Source of the DNA: Methylomicrobium sp. wino1
Lineage (GTDB): Bacteria; Pseudomonadota; Gammaproteobacteria; Methylococcales; Methylomonadaceae
Reading direction: 5' to 3'
Assembly (NCBI RefSeq): GCF_003932755.1
Contig: NZ_CP024202.1
Span: forward strand, 310,001 to 374,000
DNA: 64,000 bases
Part shown: one piece after another, positions 8,189 to 17,440 of the stretch
Numbering within the stretch: the first letter of the stretch is position 1
How the letters are laid out: each line of letters opens with the position of its first letter
Notes under the pieces: model-generated
What the model saw: the letters and a program-made list of their open reading frames with translations, nothing else
Told to the model about the DNA's origin: nothing
The model's database searches: none
Translations under genes and position numbers: made by a program

Positions 8189-9023
8189 TTATCCAGTGTT
8201 TGATTTCGGGTAAATAATGCACAAGGCCTTCTAAAATACCGGCACTGTAATTGCCGTTCATTCCGAGAAAACCTCCTTCAGCCAAATACAAGGATTGCTC
8301 GGTCGATTGCTCCCGAGCCAATTGCAGCGCCTGCTTGCGTACCTCGTCGGTCGCATTGGCGACCAACACCGAGTTAATCGGGCTGGTCAACACCGGTAGA
8401 TCGTTACCGCTATCGCCGGCAAAAACCGTGTTATCCAAACAAAAGCCAAGCTGCTTCATTAAAAACTCGACTGCATGAAACTTAGTCGCGCAAGCCGGTA
8501 AAACATCCAGCAGCCCAGTATGCGTGGTTTCGTCGACACTGTAAATGAGCTCTGCTCGAATCGAGTTCGACGCCAAGCGTTTTCTCATTTCAGTCAACAA
8601 AGGCTTCGGATCGATTGCTGCCGATACATAATAACTGAGCTTGAAACGGTTTTGCTTCGCGCCTTCCTGTAGCGTTAATTCGGACAATTCGCTGAACAAA
8701 CGATGCATCTCGGCATGTTCGCGTCCGGCCCAATCCGGTTCGATTTCATGACTCCATTGCGGCCACTCATGCCATTCATGATCGACGACTTGATAAATCG
8801 TCGTGCCTACATCGCCGATCACGTAATCCGGCAACGGCAAATCGTATTCGGCTATCGCTTGCTGCACCAAGGCTTGATGCCTGCCGCTCACATATGCCAG
8901 CGTACAGCCGGGATGCCGCGCCAAGGCCTTAAAATAAACCCTCGCCATCGCCGATTCCGACACATTGCCGTTCGGCAATAAGGTTCGATCGAGGTCGGTA
9001 CAAAGCAAAAGCCGGTCGGTCAT
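8175..9023 (-). CDS. spp: Sucrose-6-phosphate phosphatase (HAD-IIB)
   Basis: A HAD phosphatase of 282 residues with all four motifs: TDLDRT near residue 10, YVSGR, the Lys of ATKFHAVEF, and intact GDSGND. It is the stand-alone sucrose-phosphate phosphatase completing sucrose synthesis from UDP-glucose and fructose-6-phosphate. It lies 18 bp downstream of sps, whose own HAD domain looks damaged, and overlaps fruK. Confidence 0.9.
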   Translation of the reverse strand: MTDRLLLCTDLDRTLLPNGNVSESAMARVYFKALARHPGCTLAYVSGRHQALVQQAIAEYDLPLPDYVIGDVGTTIYQVVDHEWHEWPQWSHEIEPDWAGREHAEMHRLFSELSELTLQEGAKQNRFKLSYYVSAAIDPKPLLTEMRKRLASNSIRAELIYSVDETTHTGLLDVLPACATKFHAVEFLMKQLGFCLDNTVFAGDSGNDLPVLTSPINSVLVANATDEVRKQALQLAREQSTEQSLYLAEGGFLGMNGNYSAGILEGLVHYLPEIKHWIIGDE

Positions 9024-9041
9024 AATTCTGCTCTCAGTCGT

Positions 9042-11204
9042 TTAAAAATCATAATGTTCTATCGCCTCAATGATACCGAGCGCAAAAGGTTGTGCCGCAA
9101 AATAAATCCGCTCAGGCTCGCGTAAACCCGATAATTCCTCGCGATGCCGATTAGCGACGACAACCGCCAAGGTATTACCCTGCATCATGTCTTCATCGGC
9201 GCCGGAACCGCCGGCAACAAGAATACGCTCCAACGGCAGATTCCACTGCTGGGCAAAATAACGTAAAGCCAAACCTTTCGATGCACGCACCGGAACGATG
9301 TCGAAAAATTGCCCGAAGGATAAATACACATTGACCGCCTGCTCCTCCTGACGCAACAAGGTCTGAATTTCCTCTACCGTCGGCGCCTGCTCGGCATCGT
9401 AATGATAGGAAATCTTGAATCGGCTTTGCTCGCTTTTGGGCTGTAAAGTTAAACCGGGCAATTCCCCGATAATGCGCCGTATCGCTTTGCTATTCCAGTG
9501 ATAATCGATATGCCTTGCCCAAGCGCTGTCCGGCGTCATTTGCGGCGAATAGACAATTTCGGTCCCCAAACTGGTGATTAAAACATCCGGCACCGGCAGA
9601 CCGTTTCTCTTTAAGATAGTCATTGCCGAGTCGAGCCTTCGGCCGGTCGCGACACCGAAAAAAACTTTTTTTCTATTTTCGGCCAAATAAGCGGCAAACG
9701 CTTTCAAGCCTTCAGGACTGCCCAATAAACTTTGATCGATATCGGAAAAAACAGCACGGTCGCGATAACTCAAATCGCCGCGCACGCGCGGTATTTTCGG
9801 AAACTCCGGATGATGCTCCAATAATGGCTGTATCGTTTCAAGATATTTTAGCGCATGTGCATCCCAGGAATAATGCTTGCGGACATTTTTAAGGCCTTTT
9901 TCGGAAAACTTTTCCCATTTTTTCGGGCTGCTTAAAATATCCAGTAGTGCTTTCGCTATCTCGCCGCTATCCAGCGGATCGACTAGAATACCGTTATGGC
10001 AAGCGCCGATAATATCGACCGGGCCGCCGTTTTCGGTCGCAACCAGCGGCAATCCGCATGCGGCTGCCTCCAGTAAAGTTAAGCCGAACGGCTCGGTCAA
10101 TGCCGGATTGACGAACACGCCTTTCGATTGCGCGGCCAAGCGGTAGATATCCGGAACATCCTCCTGTTTGTGGTGCTTAGGGATCGCAATATGGCCGTAT
10201 AAATCATAGTAATCGGTCAATAATAGAATTTCGGTTAGCACCGCTTGCGCGCCTTCATCCATTTCCCGAATATCGTCTCGATTGCCGGCTACGATGACTA
10301 AATTCGCCAATTCCTGCAATTCGGGAGACTCGCCATAAGCCTGAACCAGCGAGACTATGTTTTTGCGTTCGTCAGGGCGCGACAAGGCGAGAATCATCGG
10401 CTTCTTGGGATGATTCAGAAAAGGCTCCAGCGATTTGACGAAGGCTATTTTTGCCTTGTTTTCAGGAGGGTGAAACTGCTCCAGGTCGGTTCCCGGCGGG
10501 ATCACGACCATACGCTCCGGCTGATAATAGTCATAGAGCTCGTATTGCTCGGCAATTTCGTTGCGGGTACTGGTCACGACCAATTCGGCATTGGCAAGCA
10601 CATCCTCTTCGGCACTGATTCTTTTGGAAATATGATAACGCTGTTCGATCAAATCATTCGACAAGCCCATTGCAAGCAAACGACCGAGCTTGTCTCTGCC
10701 CAGTGAATGTCCGGTATGCACCAATGGAATACCGGTCAAAAGCGACAACCGCACGCCAACATAGCCGGCGTCGGCATAATGGCTATGAATCACGTCCGGC
10801 ATGCGCGTCTGTTGCCGTAACCACTCCAACAAATTGTCGGCGAAAATATCGAGATAATCCCAAAGTTCCTCTTTCTTGATATAGCCTTCGGGGCCGGCCG
10901 GAATCCGGACGATTTGTGCACTTTTATCCAGCGGCTCGAGCGCTTCGCGATAATCTGCACTAACCTCGGGATCGTCAACCAATCGCGTTGCTAAATTAAC
11001 CCGACCTACCGAAGGTTGACACGCTAAAGCCCTCGCTAAATCCACGACATACTTGGTCTGACCTCCGGTATCGGCATCGCGTCCCAGTTCTAAATCTCGT
11101 CCGCGTATCAGGCCGTGAACACTAATCAAAAGAATATAATGCGAAACCTTCTTGCTCGTCATGATCGAACTCAACTCAGCTGGAGATAAATTGTATTCTC
11201 TCAT
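9042..11204 (-). CDS. sps: Sucrose-phosphate synthase with C-terminal HAD domain
   Basis: This 720-residue enzyme is a GT4 glycosyltransferase fused to an SPP-like HAD domain, the cyanobacterial-type layout. The GT part shows GRDADTGGQTKYVVDLARA near the N-terminus, HSHYADAGYVG, SRPDERKN and EPFGLTLLEAAACGLPL. The HAD part starts near residue 480 with FSDIDQSL, but its last motif is GGSGAD (about 664) instead of GDxxxD, so one metal-binding Asp is lost and phosphatase activity is doubtful. The separate spp gene just downstream fits that. The start is uncertain: ATG 11204 lacks a clear ribosome site, and ATG 11162 is an alternative. First gene of the cluster. Confidence 0.92.
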   Translation of the reverse strand: MREYNLSPAELSSIMTSKKVSHYILLISVHGLIRGRDLELGRDADTGGQTKYVVDLARALACQPSVGRVNLATRLVDDPEVSADYREALEPLDKSAQIVRIPAGPEGYIKKEELWDYLDIFADNLLEWLRQQTRMPDVIHSHYADAGYVGVRLSLLTGIPLVHTGHSLGRDKLGRLLAMGLSNDLIEQRYHISKRISAEEDVLANAELVVTSTRNEIAEQYELYDYYQPERMVVIPPGTDLEQFHPPENKAKIAFVKSLEPFLNHPKKPMILALSRPDERKNIVSLVQAYGESPELQELANLVIVAGNRDDIREMDEGAQAVLTEILLLTDYYDLYGHIAIPKHHKQEDVPDIYRLAAQSKGVFVNPALTEPFGLTLLEAAACGLPLVATENGGPVDIIGACHNGILVDPLDSGEIAKALLDILSSPKKWEKFSEKGLKNVRKHYSWDAHALKYLETIQPLLEHHPEFPKIPRVRGDLSYRDRAVFSDIDQSLLGSPEGLKAFAAYLAENRKKVFFGVATGRRLDSAMTILKRNGLPVPDVLITSLGTEIVYSPQMTPDSAWARHIDYHWNSKAIRRIIGELPGLTLQPKSEQSRFKISYHYDAEQAPTVEEIQTLLRQEEQAVNVYLSFGQFFDIVPVRASKGLALRYFAQQWNLPLERILVAGGSGADEDMMQGNTLAVVVANRHREELSGLREPERIYFAAQPFALGIIEAIEHYDF

Positions 11205-11427
11205 TCGCGAACAACTATCTCAAGTGACACTAACTTGCAGAGTCTATCGAGTGACTTTCTCCCGAATTATTACCCCTGAATACAGCCGGGATTCTTGCCG
11301 TCAATCACTTGCTAACCGGACATAAACCTATGAATGTACTAGGTTAATATTTATTTACCCTACTCATAGAAAGGCTTTTCTGTGTTACAATCCTCGACTC
11401 TTTAAAACAAACTTAAAAGGTTTTACT

Positions 11428-11817
11428 ATGAAATTCGCTAAACTTTCAACTTTCACGCTCCTATTTTTTGCTTTTTCCGTGAATGCCGATGTTCAGTTGA
11501 CCCAAGCCGACTTACTCGGCACCTGGCAAATCGATAAGGAATCGGTCGACCGCGAAGGCACCAAATCTAGAAGCTTAAATACTACCTGGACGTTCAGGGA
11601 AGACGGTACTATGGAAGGAAAATCTCAAGAATCGGACGTTCACGCCCGGATCGATACACTACGCGCAGTATTGAACTACTCGGTCGAAGACGGCAAATTG
11701 GTTAAACAAGCCGCGCCGGGCCGCTCTAGAATGGAAACTTGCACCGCAATTGAAAAAGAAAACGACAAAATGATTCTTAAATGCCGATCGAATTATTTTT
11801 TCATGACCAAAAAATAA
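11428..11817 (+). CDS. Small secreted lipocalin-like protein
   Basis: A 129-residue protein with a Sec signal peptide (cleavage likely after SVNA, residue ~20), followed by a single beta-rich domain. LLGTWQIDKES and TTWTFREDGTMEG are typical openings of lipocalin-like stress proteins. Two cysteines (CTAIEKENDKMILKC) could form a disulfide in the periplasm. AAAAGG precedes the ATG by about 7 bases. It faces away from the sps gene and has no operon partner. Ligand and role are unknown. Confidence 0.7.
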   Translation: MKFAKLSTFTLLFFAFSVNADVQLTQADLLGTWQIDKESVDREGTKSRSLNTTWTFREDGTMEGKSQESDVHARIDTLRAVLNYSVEDGKLVKQAAPGRSRMETCTAIEKENDKMILKCRSNYFFMTKK

Positions 11818-11835
11818 CACGCAGGCAATCAAGTT

Positions 11836-11963
11836 ACTTTGTATACCTATCTCATCAAATTTCGGTATAGCGTATGGGGCTTCGGGGTGTTCAGTCGATT
11901 TTCGCTCCTGCAAAATCGACATTCACCCAGCTCCGAAATTAGACTGGTAAAGGGTATACATAC
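11836..11963. repeat. GTATACC-ended inverted-repeat element
   Basis: The ends are imperfect inverted repeats: GTATACC...AAATTTCGG on the left and CCGAAATT...GGGTATAC on the right. The ends resemble those at 17957-18171 and 35991-36222, so it is a short, non-coding, dispersed element. Confidence 0.55.
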
Positions 11964-12018
11964 GCGCTACGCGCAATGATTTACTTTGTTAAATTTAAAA
12001 CGATATCTGTTAAGAAAG

Positions 12019-13314
12019 TCATGCTGAACACTTTTCAAAAGAAAACATACCATCCCATTCCTGGTCCAGCCGAATCAGTGCATCTTTAAGCGAACAGGGC
12101 TTTATCAAATGATCGGGAGTCTCTTCGATCAAGCCCGCTTCGCTCAATTTGCGTATGCCATCACTCATCTCGAAATCGACCTGGACGCCATAGAGCTTCT
12201 GTAAATGATCTTCGATCAACCTATCCAACTGATCCGCCGAACAGCCCTGATGCTGTTTGTGCAATAATAATCCATAAGCGAGTATCGCTTCTTTGCATTC
12301 CTCTTCCTCTGCCATTTCGATCAGATTGGACAAAACACCCAAATTGTTGTCGAGATTATGAAAATACAGGCTTTTGGCTAGCGCGGAAAGATAGCGGTTA
12401 CGGCTTGACAACACTTTTCCGGCTTGCCGCCACATCAACCCCATGAAGCTGGCAACCGCCAACACGATTGCAGCAGGATGCGCGGCTCGCGCCAATTTCG
12501 ACACGACAGTAAAAATTCCGCCTATGACACCTCCCCCACCGCCGACTCCTATCTTAACCTTATCGAGCCGTCGCATTTCCACGCGGGTATTCGGAAACAA
12601 CATTTCCAAATCGGCCCGAGGAATGTCTTTGAACAACTTAAGATAGATAACCGAATTATCTCCCTCTTGAGACATTTGCATCTGAAATAGCTGACGCCAT
12701 TTATCGAGCACAAAAGCTTTGGGATCAGAGAAAAACGAAGCACTAACCGCTTTTTTCTTAGTTGGTTTCAGTTTCAGAACCAAAAATAATCTGCGATAAA
12801 TTGGAATTTCGATTGTTTCAGGCGTTAAAAAAAATGTCTGCCAAGAGCGTTTTTGCTCGGTCCGGCTAGCCAATCCCCGATAGTACAAATGTATTTCATC
12901 GAAATCGTCGAAATCGATGGATAAATCCAAACCGTAAGGAGAAGTTTCAGATAATGCCTGATTCACTTCTTCTTGACCAATTGGCCTGTAATTGGCCTTG
13001 GTGATGATGCCCTTGATCTCCTTGATCAAAGCGCCTTGCATGACTTGCAATGCCTCATTTGAATGCGTTTGCAACAACAATGTCGTGCGATCGGGACTGA
13101 ACGGTAAATAATTGTGTTTCAGACTTTGCAATTTTGTAAAAAAATGGGCGTGGTAAAGCGCAAGAAAAATTTTACAAAACTGTTTGAACAGTAACTTTTC
13201 TTCCTCGGGCAAATCCAACTCGGTCAACAATCCGGAGATTAAATCATTTATATCCACCGGAATGAAATGCTCTAGACTACTCTCTTGATCAAAGCTTATC
13301 TCGTTATCTAACAT
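12019..13314 (-). CDS. DUF3754 (TMEM143-like) membrane protein
   Basis: A protein of about 431 residues with a central domain (IHLYYRG, QTFFLTPETIEIPIYRRLF, ...IYLKLFKDIPRADLEMLFP) as in DUF3754/TMEM143 proteins. A glycine run (VGGGGGVIGG) and two hydrophobic helices follow, separated by the motif ARAAHPAA, then a helical C-terminal domain (YLSALAKSLYFHNLDNNLG). The ATG at 13314 is preferred over an upstream in-frame ATG at 13383, because ACAGGAGAAG sits just before it. The family occurs in plants, animals and bacteria with no known function. It is monocistronic here. Confidence 0.72.
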   Translation of the reverse strand: MLDNEISFDQESSLEHFIPVDINDLISGLLTELDLPEEEKLLFKQFCKIFLALYHAHFFTKLQSLKHNYLPFSPDRTTLLLQTHSNEALQVMQGALIKEIKGIITKANYRPIGQEEVNQALSETSPYGLDLSIDFDDFDEIHLYYRGLASRTEQKRSWQTFFLTPETIEIPIYRRLFLVLKLKPTKKKAVSASFFSDPKAFVLDKWRQLFQMQMSQEGDNSVIYLKLFKDIPRADLEMLFPNTRVEMRRLDKVKIGVGGGGGVIGGIFTVVSKLARAAHPAAIVLAVASFMGLMWRQAGKVLSSRNRYLSALAKSLYFHNLDNNLGVLSNLIEMAEEEECKEAILAYGLLLHKQHQGCSADQLDRLIEDHLQKLYGVQVDFEMSDGIRKLSEAGLIEETPDHLIKPCSLKDALIRLDQEWDGMFSFEKCSA

Positions 13315-13711
13315 CCTCGCTTCTCCTGTAATAATGCCTGCGAAAGAACACTGCTGCGCAAAAGAGAAAAACGGTTCTTCCACCGAATCTTGACTGGCCC
13401 TAAAATCAAGAATTATCTGTTGTCCTACCGATCAATGTTAGCAGATTGTTTAGCGCCCGCTCCCGGTTCAATGACACGACCGGATTTTTGATTATCGATT
13501 CGCCGGTTAATAGCGAATTTTCAAGACTAAGGATACGGTAAAAAATAACTTCCCTAAATGGTTCTCACGCTTTGTGCACATCTCTCACAAGTTTATCGTT
13601 CCCATGCGTATCGGGATGCATTCCCACGCAGAGCGCAGGAACGATGAATAATCGGGAAGTTATTTGTTACGAAACCCTAAGGAACGTACATTTTATAAGT
13701 TATGCCCTTTC
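13315..13711. other. Intergenic region with REP-like palindromes, no gene
   Basis: About 400 bases between yidD and the DUF3754 gene. It contains a REP-like fragment near 13595-13650 (CGTTCCCATGCG...GCATTCCCACGCAGAGCG) and the phrase CGGGAAGTTATTTGT, which recurs near 14580. No open frame with a plausible ribosome site was seen. Confidence 0.6.
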
Positions 13712-13960
13712 CTAATTGGTCTTGTCCGACTCTTTGGGCGGAACCGGGTCGTAGCCGTGACCGCCCCAGGGCTGGCATCGTCCGAGTCGATTTAATGTGA
13801 GCCACAAGCCTTTAAATGGTCCATGCCGAGTGATCGCTTCTATTGCATATTCGGAACAGGTAGGCTGATACCGGCACGAAGGAGGAAAAAGCGGAGAAAT
13901 GACAAGCCGATAAAACCGGACTATTCCAAGCAACAAAGACTGCAACCCTTTAGTCAACAT
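13712..13960 (-). CDS. yidD: Membrane protein insertion efficiency factor YidD
   Basis: An 82-residue YidD with the family core [20 protein letters not shown] and [13 protein letters not shown], then [16 protein letters not shown]. The N-terminal helix is amphipathic/hydrophobic, consistent with peripheral membrane attachment. YidD assists YidC-dependent insertion. The ATG at 13960 is chosen because TTGGAGA lies about 9 bases upstream; a TTG at 13975 is the alternative. It is unlinked here to the usual rpmH-rnpA-yidC cluster. Confidence 0.93.
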   Translation of the reverse strand: MLTKGLQSLLLGIVRFYRLVISPLFPPSCRYQPTCSEYAIEAITRHGPFKGLWLTLNRLGRCQPWGGHGYDPVPPKESDKTN

Positions 13961-14014
13961 CGTCGAATTCTCCAAAAATCAAAACAAATTGCGCTTAAGC
14001 ATAACCCAGCGCCA

Positions 14015-14208
14015 AATATACTTCGCGCGGTCATGTTTGCGGATTTTTCGGTAGCAAGGCGCGAAAATAGGCGCATAGCAAGCTATGTAACTGTTTTCGC
14101 AAAGCTTCCGCTCCTGCTCACGCCACTTACCTACATCCATGTAGGTAACGCAGCTACCGAACAAAAGAGCGCGTCAGAAAGCCGCGAATGTGACCGTGCG
14201 AAGTATAT
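14015..14208. repeat. MITE-like element with ~28-bp terminal inverted repeats
   Basis: The left end (TATACTTCGCGCGGTCATGT) and the right end (reverse complement TATACTTCGCACGGTCACAT) are near-perfect inverted repeats of about 28 bp bounding a 194-bp element. The interior has further palindromes (ACCTACATCCATGTAGGT) but no transposase. The structure fits a non-autonomous miniature inverted-repeat element. Confidence 0.65.
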
Positions 14209-14370
14209 ACCTCTTTCTTACTGAAAAAACGCTCAAGTTTGGAAGGTGAGGGATGTATCTGTCGAAGACCGTGGGTACCAGAAAGTATTAGTCCTATCGG
14301 TTATAATCATCGTAGATCAAAATTCGGCGCCGGGGTGATCGGCCCCTCACCTAGCGTTAGATGAGGGGCG

Positions 14371-14545
14371 ACGAAGGTGTCGCTCCCACAAGGGGCCTGC
14401 TGATCTGTAGGAGCGATCCCCAGATCGCGATTTCGAGGCCGAGAGTGTTACGTGACAATAAAAGGTATCGAGGTCTCATTGGCTAAGATGGCAAGGCTGT
14501 GTGTCTAAGATTTATACATAACGACGAGCTGAGGACCGTGGGAAA
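14371..14545. repeat. Dispersed repeat, copy A (partner at 24690-24880)
   Basis: Shares the blocks GTCGCTCCCACA, GATCGCGATTTCGA, TATCGA.GTC..ATT.GCTAAGAT, TATACATAACGACGAGC and GGACCGTGG with the second copy in the same order, so they are two diverged copies of one ~180-bp intergenic element. No coding potential. Confidence 0.65.
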
Positions 14546-14610
14546 CAGAAAAGCGAACCCTAGACTAAGTCCCATAGGTCCGGGAAGTTATTTGTCGCGA
14601 AATCCTTAGC

Positions 14611-16203
14611 TCAATTCAAACTTTGGCTGGCTAAATAATCTTCATAATTACCGTTAAAATCGACGATGCCCTGCGGTGTCAATTCAATGATCCGAGTTGC
14701 CAGCGAAGAGACGAATTCGCGGTCATGACTGACGAATATCAGCGTTCCGGAATAGTTTTCCAGTGCGGTATTCAGCGACTCGATCGATTCCATGTCCAAG
14801 TGATTGGTCGGTTCGTCCATGACCATGATATTGTTTTTTTGCAATATCAATTTGCCGAACAACATCCGGCCTTTTTCACCGCCGGACAACACTTTGACCG
14901 ATTTGTGAATATCGTCCTGCGAAAACAACAAACGGCCTAATGTGCCGCGAATGGTTTGGTCGTCATCGCCGGGTTGCCGCCATTGCCCCATCCATTCCGT
15001 TAGAGTAATGTCCTCGGCGAAATCGCCGGCATGGTCTTGAGCGTAATAGCCGACGCTGGAATTTTCAGACCATTTAATCACACCGTCATCGGCAATCAAA
15101 TCACGCACCAGGGTACGGAGCAAGGTGGTTTTACCGATGCCGTTAGGACCGATTACAGCGACGCGTTCGCCAACCGAAACCATAAGCTTGAGATCGTTGA
15201 ACAAAGGTTCGGCACCGTAGCCTTTGCTCAAACCTTCCACTTCCAACGCCAAGCGATGCAGCTTTTTATCTTGGTCGAAACGAATGAAGGGATTGACTCG
15301 ACTAGACGGCTTCACTTCATCCAACTTAATTTTTTCCAATTGTCTGGCGCGCGAGGTGGCTTGCTTGGCTTTGGAGGCATTAGCCGAAAACCGGCTGACG
15401 AAGGTTTGCAACTCGGCAATTTGGGCTTTCTTTTTAGCATTGCCGGCCAACAAACGTTCGCGCACTTCGGTGACCGCGGTCATGTATTCGTCGTAATTCC
15501 CCGGATAAATACGCAGTTCGCCATAATCCAAATCCGCCATGTGCGTACAGACGCTATTTAAAAAGTGGCGGTCATGCGAGATGATAATCATCGTCGAGTC
15601 GCGCTCGTTCAAAATATTTTCCAGCCAGCGAATCGTGTTGATATCGAGGTTGTTAGTCGGCTCATCCAACAGTAGAATATCGGGATCGGCAAATAAGGCT
15701 TGCGCTAACAAGACGCGCAATTTCCAGCCGGGCGCCACGGCACTCATCAAGCCGGTATGCTGTTCCTGAGGAATATCCAAGCCAAGCAGCAATTCGCCGG
15801 CGCGGGATTCGGCGGTATACCCGTCCAGTTCCGCGAATTCCACTTCCAGTTCGGCAACTTGCATCCCTTCTTCTTCGCTCATTTCCGGCAACGAATAAAT
15901 ACGGTCGCGCTCCTGTTTAACGCGCCATAGCTCTTCATGGCCCATGATGACGGTATCAAGCACCGTAAATGTCTCGAACGCAAATTGATTCTGCCGCAAA
16001 TTGCCCAAACGCTCATTCGGACCGATACTGACGTTACCAGCGGAAGGTTCTAATTCGCCGCTTAGAATTTTCATGAGAGTCGATTTACCGCAACCGTTTG
16101 CGCCGATCAGGCCGTAACGGTTGCCCTCACCGAATTTGACGGAAATATTTTCAAACAGGGGTTTTGCCCCGAATTGCATGGTGATATTAGCTGTTGAAAT
16201 CAA
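14611..16203 (-). CDS. ybiT: ABC-F family ATPase, YbiT-like
   Basis: This 530-residue cytosolic ABC-F protein has two ATPase domains. Walker A motifs are [12 protein letters not shown] (about 34-45) and [12 protein letters not shown] (about 353-364). Second-domain signature is [14 protein letters not shown]; Walker B motifs are [15 protein letters not shown] and [13 protein letters not shown]. The linker between domains carries the P-site tRNA interaction motif region ([19 protein letters not shown]). The first signature is atypical ([15 protein letters not shown]). Sequence resembles YbiT more than Uup or EttA. ABC-F proteins act on the ribosome during stalled translation. No operon partner; flanked by repeats. 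Confidence 0.87.
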   Translation of the reverse strand: MISTANITMQFGAKPLFENISVKFGEGNRYGLIGANGCGKSTLMKILSGELEPSAGNVSIGPNERLGNLRQNQFAFETFTVLDTVIMGHEELWRVKQERDRIYSLPEMSEEEGMQVAELEVEFAELDGYTAESRAGELLLGLDIPQEQHTGLMSAVAPGWKLRVLLAQALFADPDILLLDEPTNNLDINTIRWLENILNERDSTMIIISHDRHFLNSVCTHMADLDYGELRIYPGNYDEYMTAVTEVRERLLAGNAKKKAQIAELQTFVSRFSANASKAKQATSRARQLEKIKLDEVKPSSRVNPFIRFDQDKKLHRLALEVEGLSKGYGAEPLFNDLKLMVSVGERVAVIGPNGIGKTTLLRTLVRDLIADDGVIKWSENSSVGYYAQDHAGDFAEDITLTEWMGQWRQPGDDDQTIRGTLGRLLFSQDDIHKSVKVLSGGEKGRMLFGKLILQKNNIMVMDEPTNHLDMESIESLNTALENYSGTLIFVSHDREFVSSLATRIIELTPQGIVDFNGNYEDYLASQSLN

Positions 16204-16522
16204 GATTTTGTCCGGATGTATATGTGTTGTAAATAATCGCCCATTTTAACCGGTTTAGCAGGGTAAAAGAGAGTTAATTAAAAACTATGCCCATCCGAGC
16301 GAAAAAACGTCTAGTTTTCAAAAAGAGCCGATCGGCTTGGAATAACGAGGTTGCCCATAAGCGCCAACTTAAGAAAGGAACGCGTCATAGAATTAGGAAC
16401 CAAATTGGGCTTATGCCCATCCCTCTCATGGTGTCAAATAGAAGACCTGACCCCAGTCTCGTGACCCCAGTCTCGTGCCCAATCTCTTGATGATAGGCCA
16501 AGCAGAGTTTAAGGGTGAGGCA
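16204..16522. other. Intergenic region with a 14-bp tandem duplication
   Basis: About 320 bases between ybiT and the Rpn gene. GACCCCAGTCTCGT is repeated twice in tandem near 16449-16477 after GAAGACCT. A 67-codon basic open frame (16287-16490) has no ribosome site or recognisable domain and is not called as a gene. Confidence 0.5.
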
Positions 16523-17440
16523 TTATTGATCGGCAAATAATTGCGCTAACGTGTCTGCGGTCAGGATGCGTTCAGACCAACGCCTTAACTGCACGGTATC
16601 CGCCTGTGCCAATTTCAAGACAATATCTTCAGGTAATGCACCGTATTTGAGTGTTATCAGGTTCTGAAGCAAGGTACGCTGGCCCTCTTCTTTACCTTCT
16701 TCTCTACCTTCTTCTCGCCCCTCTTCTCGTGCGGTATCAATCACATTTTTTAAATCGCGGTAATATTTCAGGCTGGACTCATACGCCTGTCGCTCTTCGG
16801 GTTGAAAGCGGGCAATGCTGGCTTTTTCAAACAAACTCAAAAAGACTTTTTCGCGCAGGCGCGGCGGGATGCCGTCCAGCTCGTGCAAATGCCGGAACAA
16901 AAAGAACCATTTGTCTTGCAATGAATCCAGTTGATCTTCTGTTTTCCTGAAGTTGGGCAAGGTGAGGTAGATAAAGGTTAGCTTGTCATAAAACACCTGG
17001 TGGTGCTGGTTTTTCAGTTGAACTCGATGGATGACTTCATCGCGCTGGGCATTGTCCTCATCATCAAACACAAAGTCCAGGATGCCGATGGTATAGACCG
17101 CCGACAGCCTAAAATCCCAGTCACCACGTTGGGCTTGCTGTTGAATCGGGAAGGTGGCGTAAAAGACGCTGCGGTCTTTAAAGAAGTTCTGTTTGGCTTT
17201 TTGCAGCTCGACAATAAAATATTCACCGGTCGCGCTGACGCAATTCAGGTCAAAGATGGCTTTGCGGTCCAGCGCCGTCGCACCTTGATATTCGTTATTG
17301 CAGAATTGTAATTCGTGAATTTGGTGGTGTTCCGGCAGTAAGGTATTCAGAAAGCTGATTAGATGTTCTTTGCTTGCCTCTTCGCCAAACGCTTTTTTAA
17401 AGCCAAAGTCGGTGAATAGATTAATGTACTTTTCTTTCAT
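16523..17440 (-). CDS. Rpn-family PD-(D/E)XK nuclease/putative transposase
   Basis: This 305-residue protein begins with the Rpn/PDDEXK_2 signature (LFTDFGFKKAFGEEASKEHL). ALDRKAIFDLNCVSATGEYF and IVELQKAKQ follow, carrying the nuclease D...(D/E)xK-like residues. The tail is a glutamate-rich linker of repeated EEGR/EEGK units followed by a short domain (LITLKYGALPEDIVLKLAQA). Rpn proteins are RecA-independent recombination-promoting nucleases, often multicopy and mobile in character. It stands alone among repeats, consistent with acquisition or intragenomic movement. The tail repeat is encoded by 12-bp tandem units. Confidence 0.85.
   Translation of the reverse strand: MKEKYINLFTDFGFKKAFGEEASKEHLISFLNTLLPEHHQIHELQFCNNEYQGATALDRKAIFDLNCVSATGEYFIVELQKAKQNFFKDRSVFYATFPIQQQAQRGDWDFRLSAVYTIGILDFVFDDEDNAQRDEVIHRVQLKNQHHQVFYDKLTFIYLTLPNFRKTEDQLDSLQDKWFFLFRHLHELDGIPPRLREKVFLSLFEKASIARFQPEERQAYESSLKYYRDLKNVIDTAREEGREEGREEGKEEGQRTLLQNLITLKYGALPEDIVLKLAQADTVQLRRWSERILTADTLAQLFADQ
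16683..16730. repeat. Four 12-bp tandem repeats inside the Rpn gene
   Basis: Four consecutive 12-bp units (consensus CCTTCTTCTCNN on the plus strand) encode four EEG(R/K) quadruplets. Loss or gain of a unit keeps the frame, so the linker length can vary by slippage. Confidence 0.85.

Noticed and set aside
16287..16490. 67-codon basic open frame on the plus strand
   Set aside because: No ribosome site, no domain, and it runs into a tandem-duplicated repeat.
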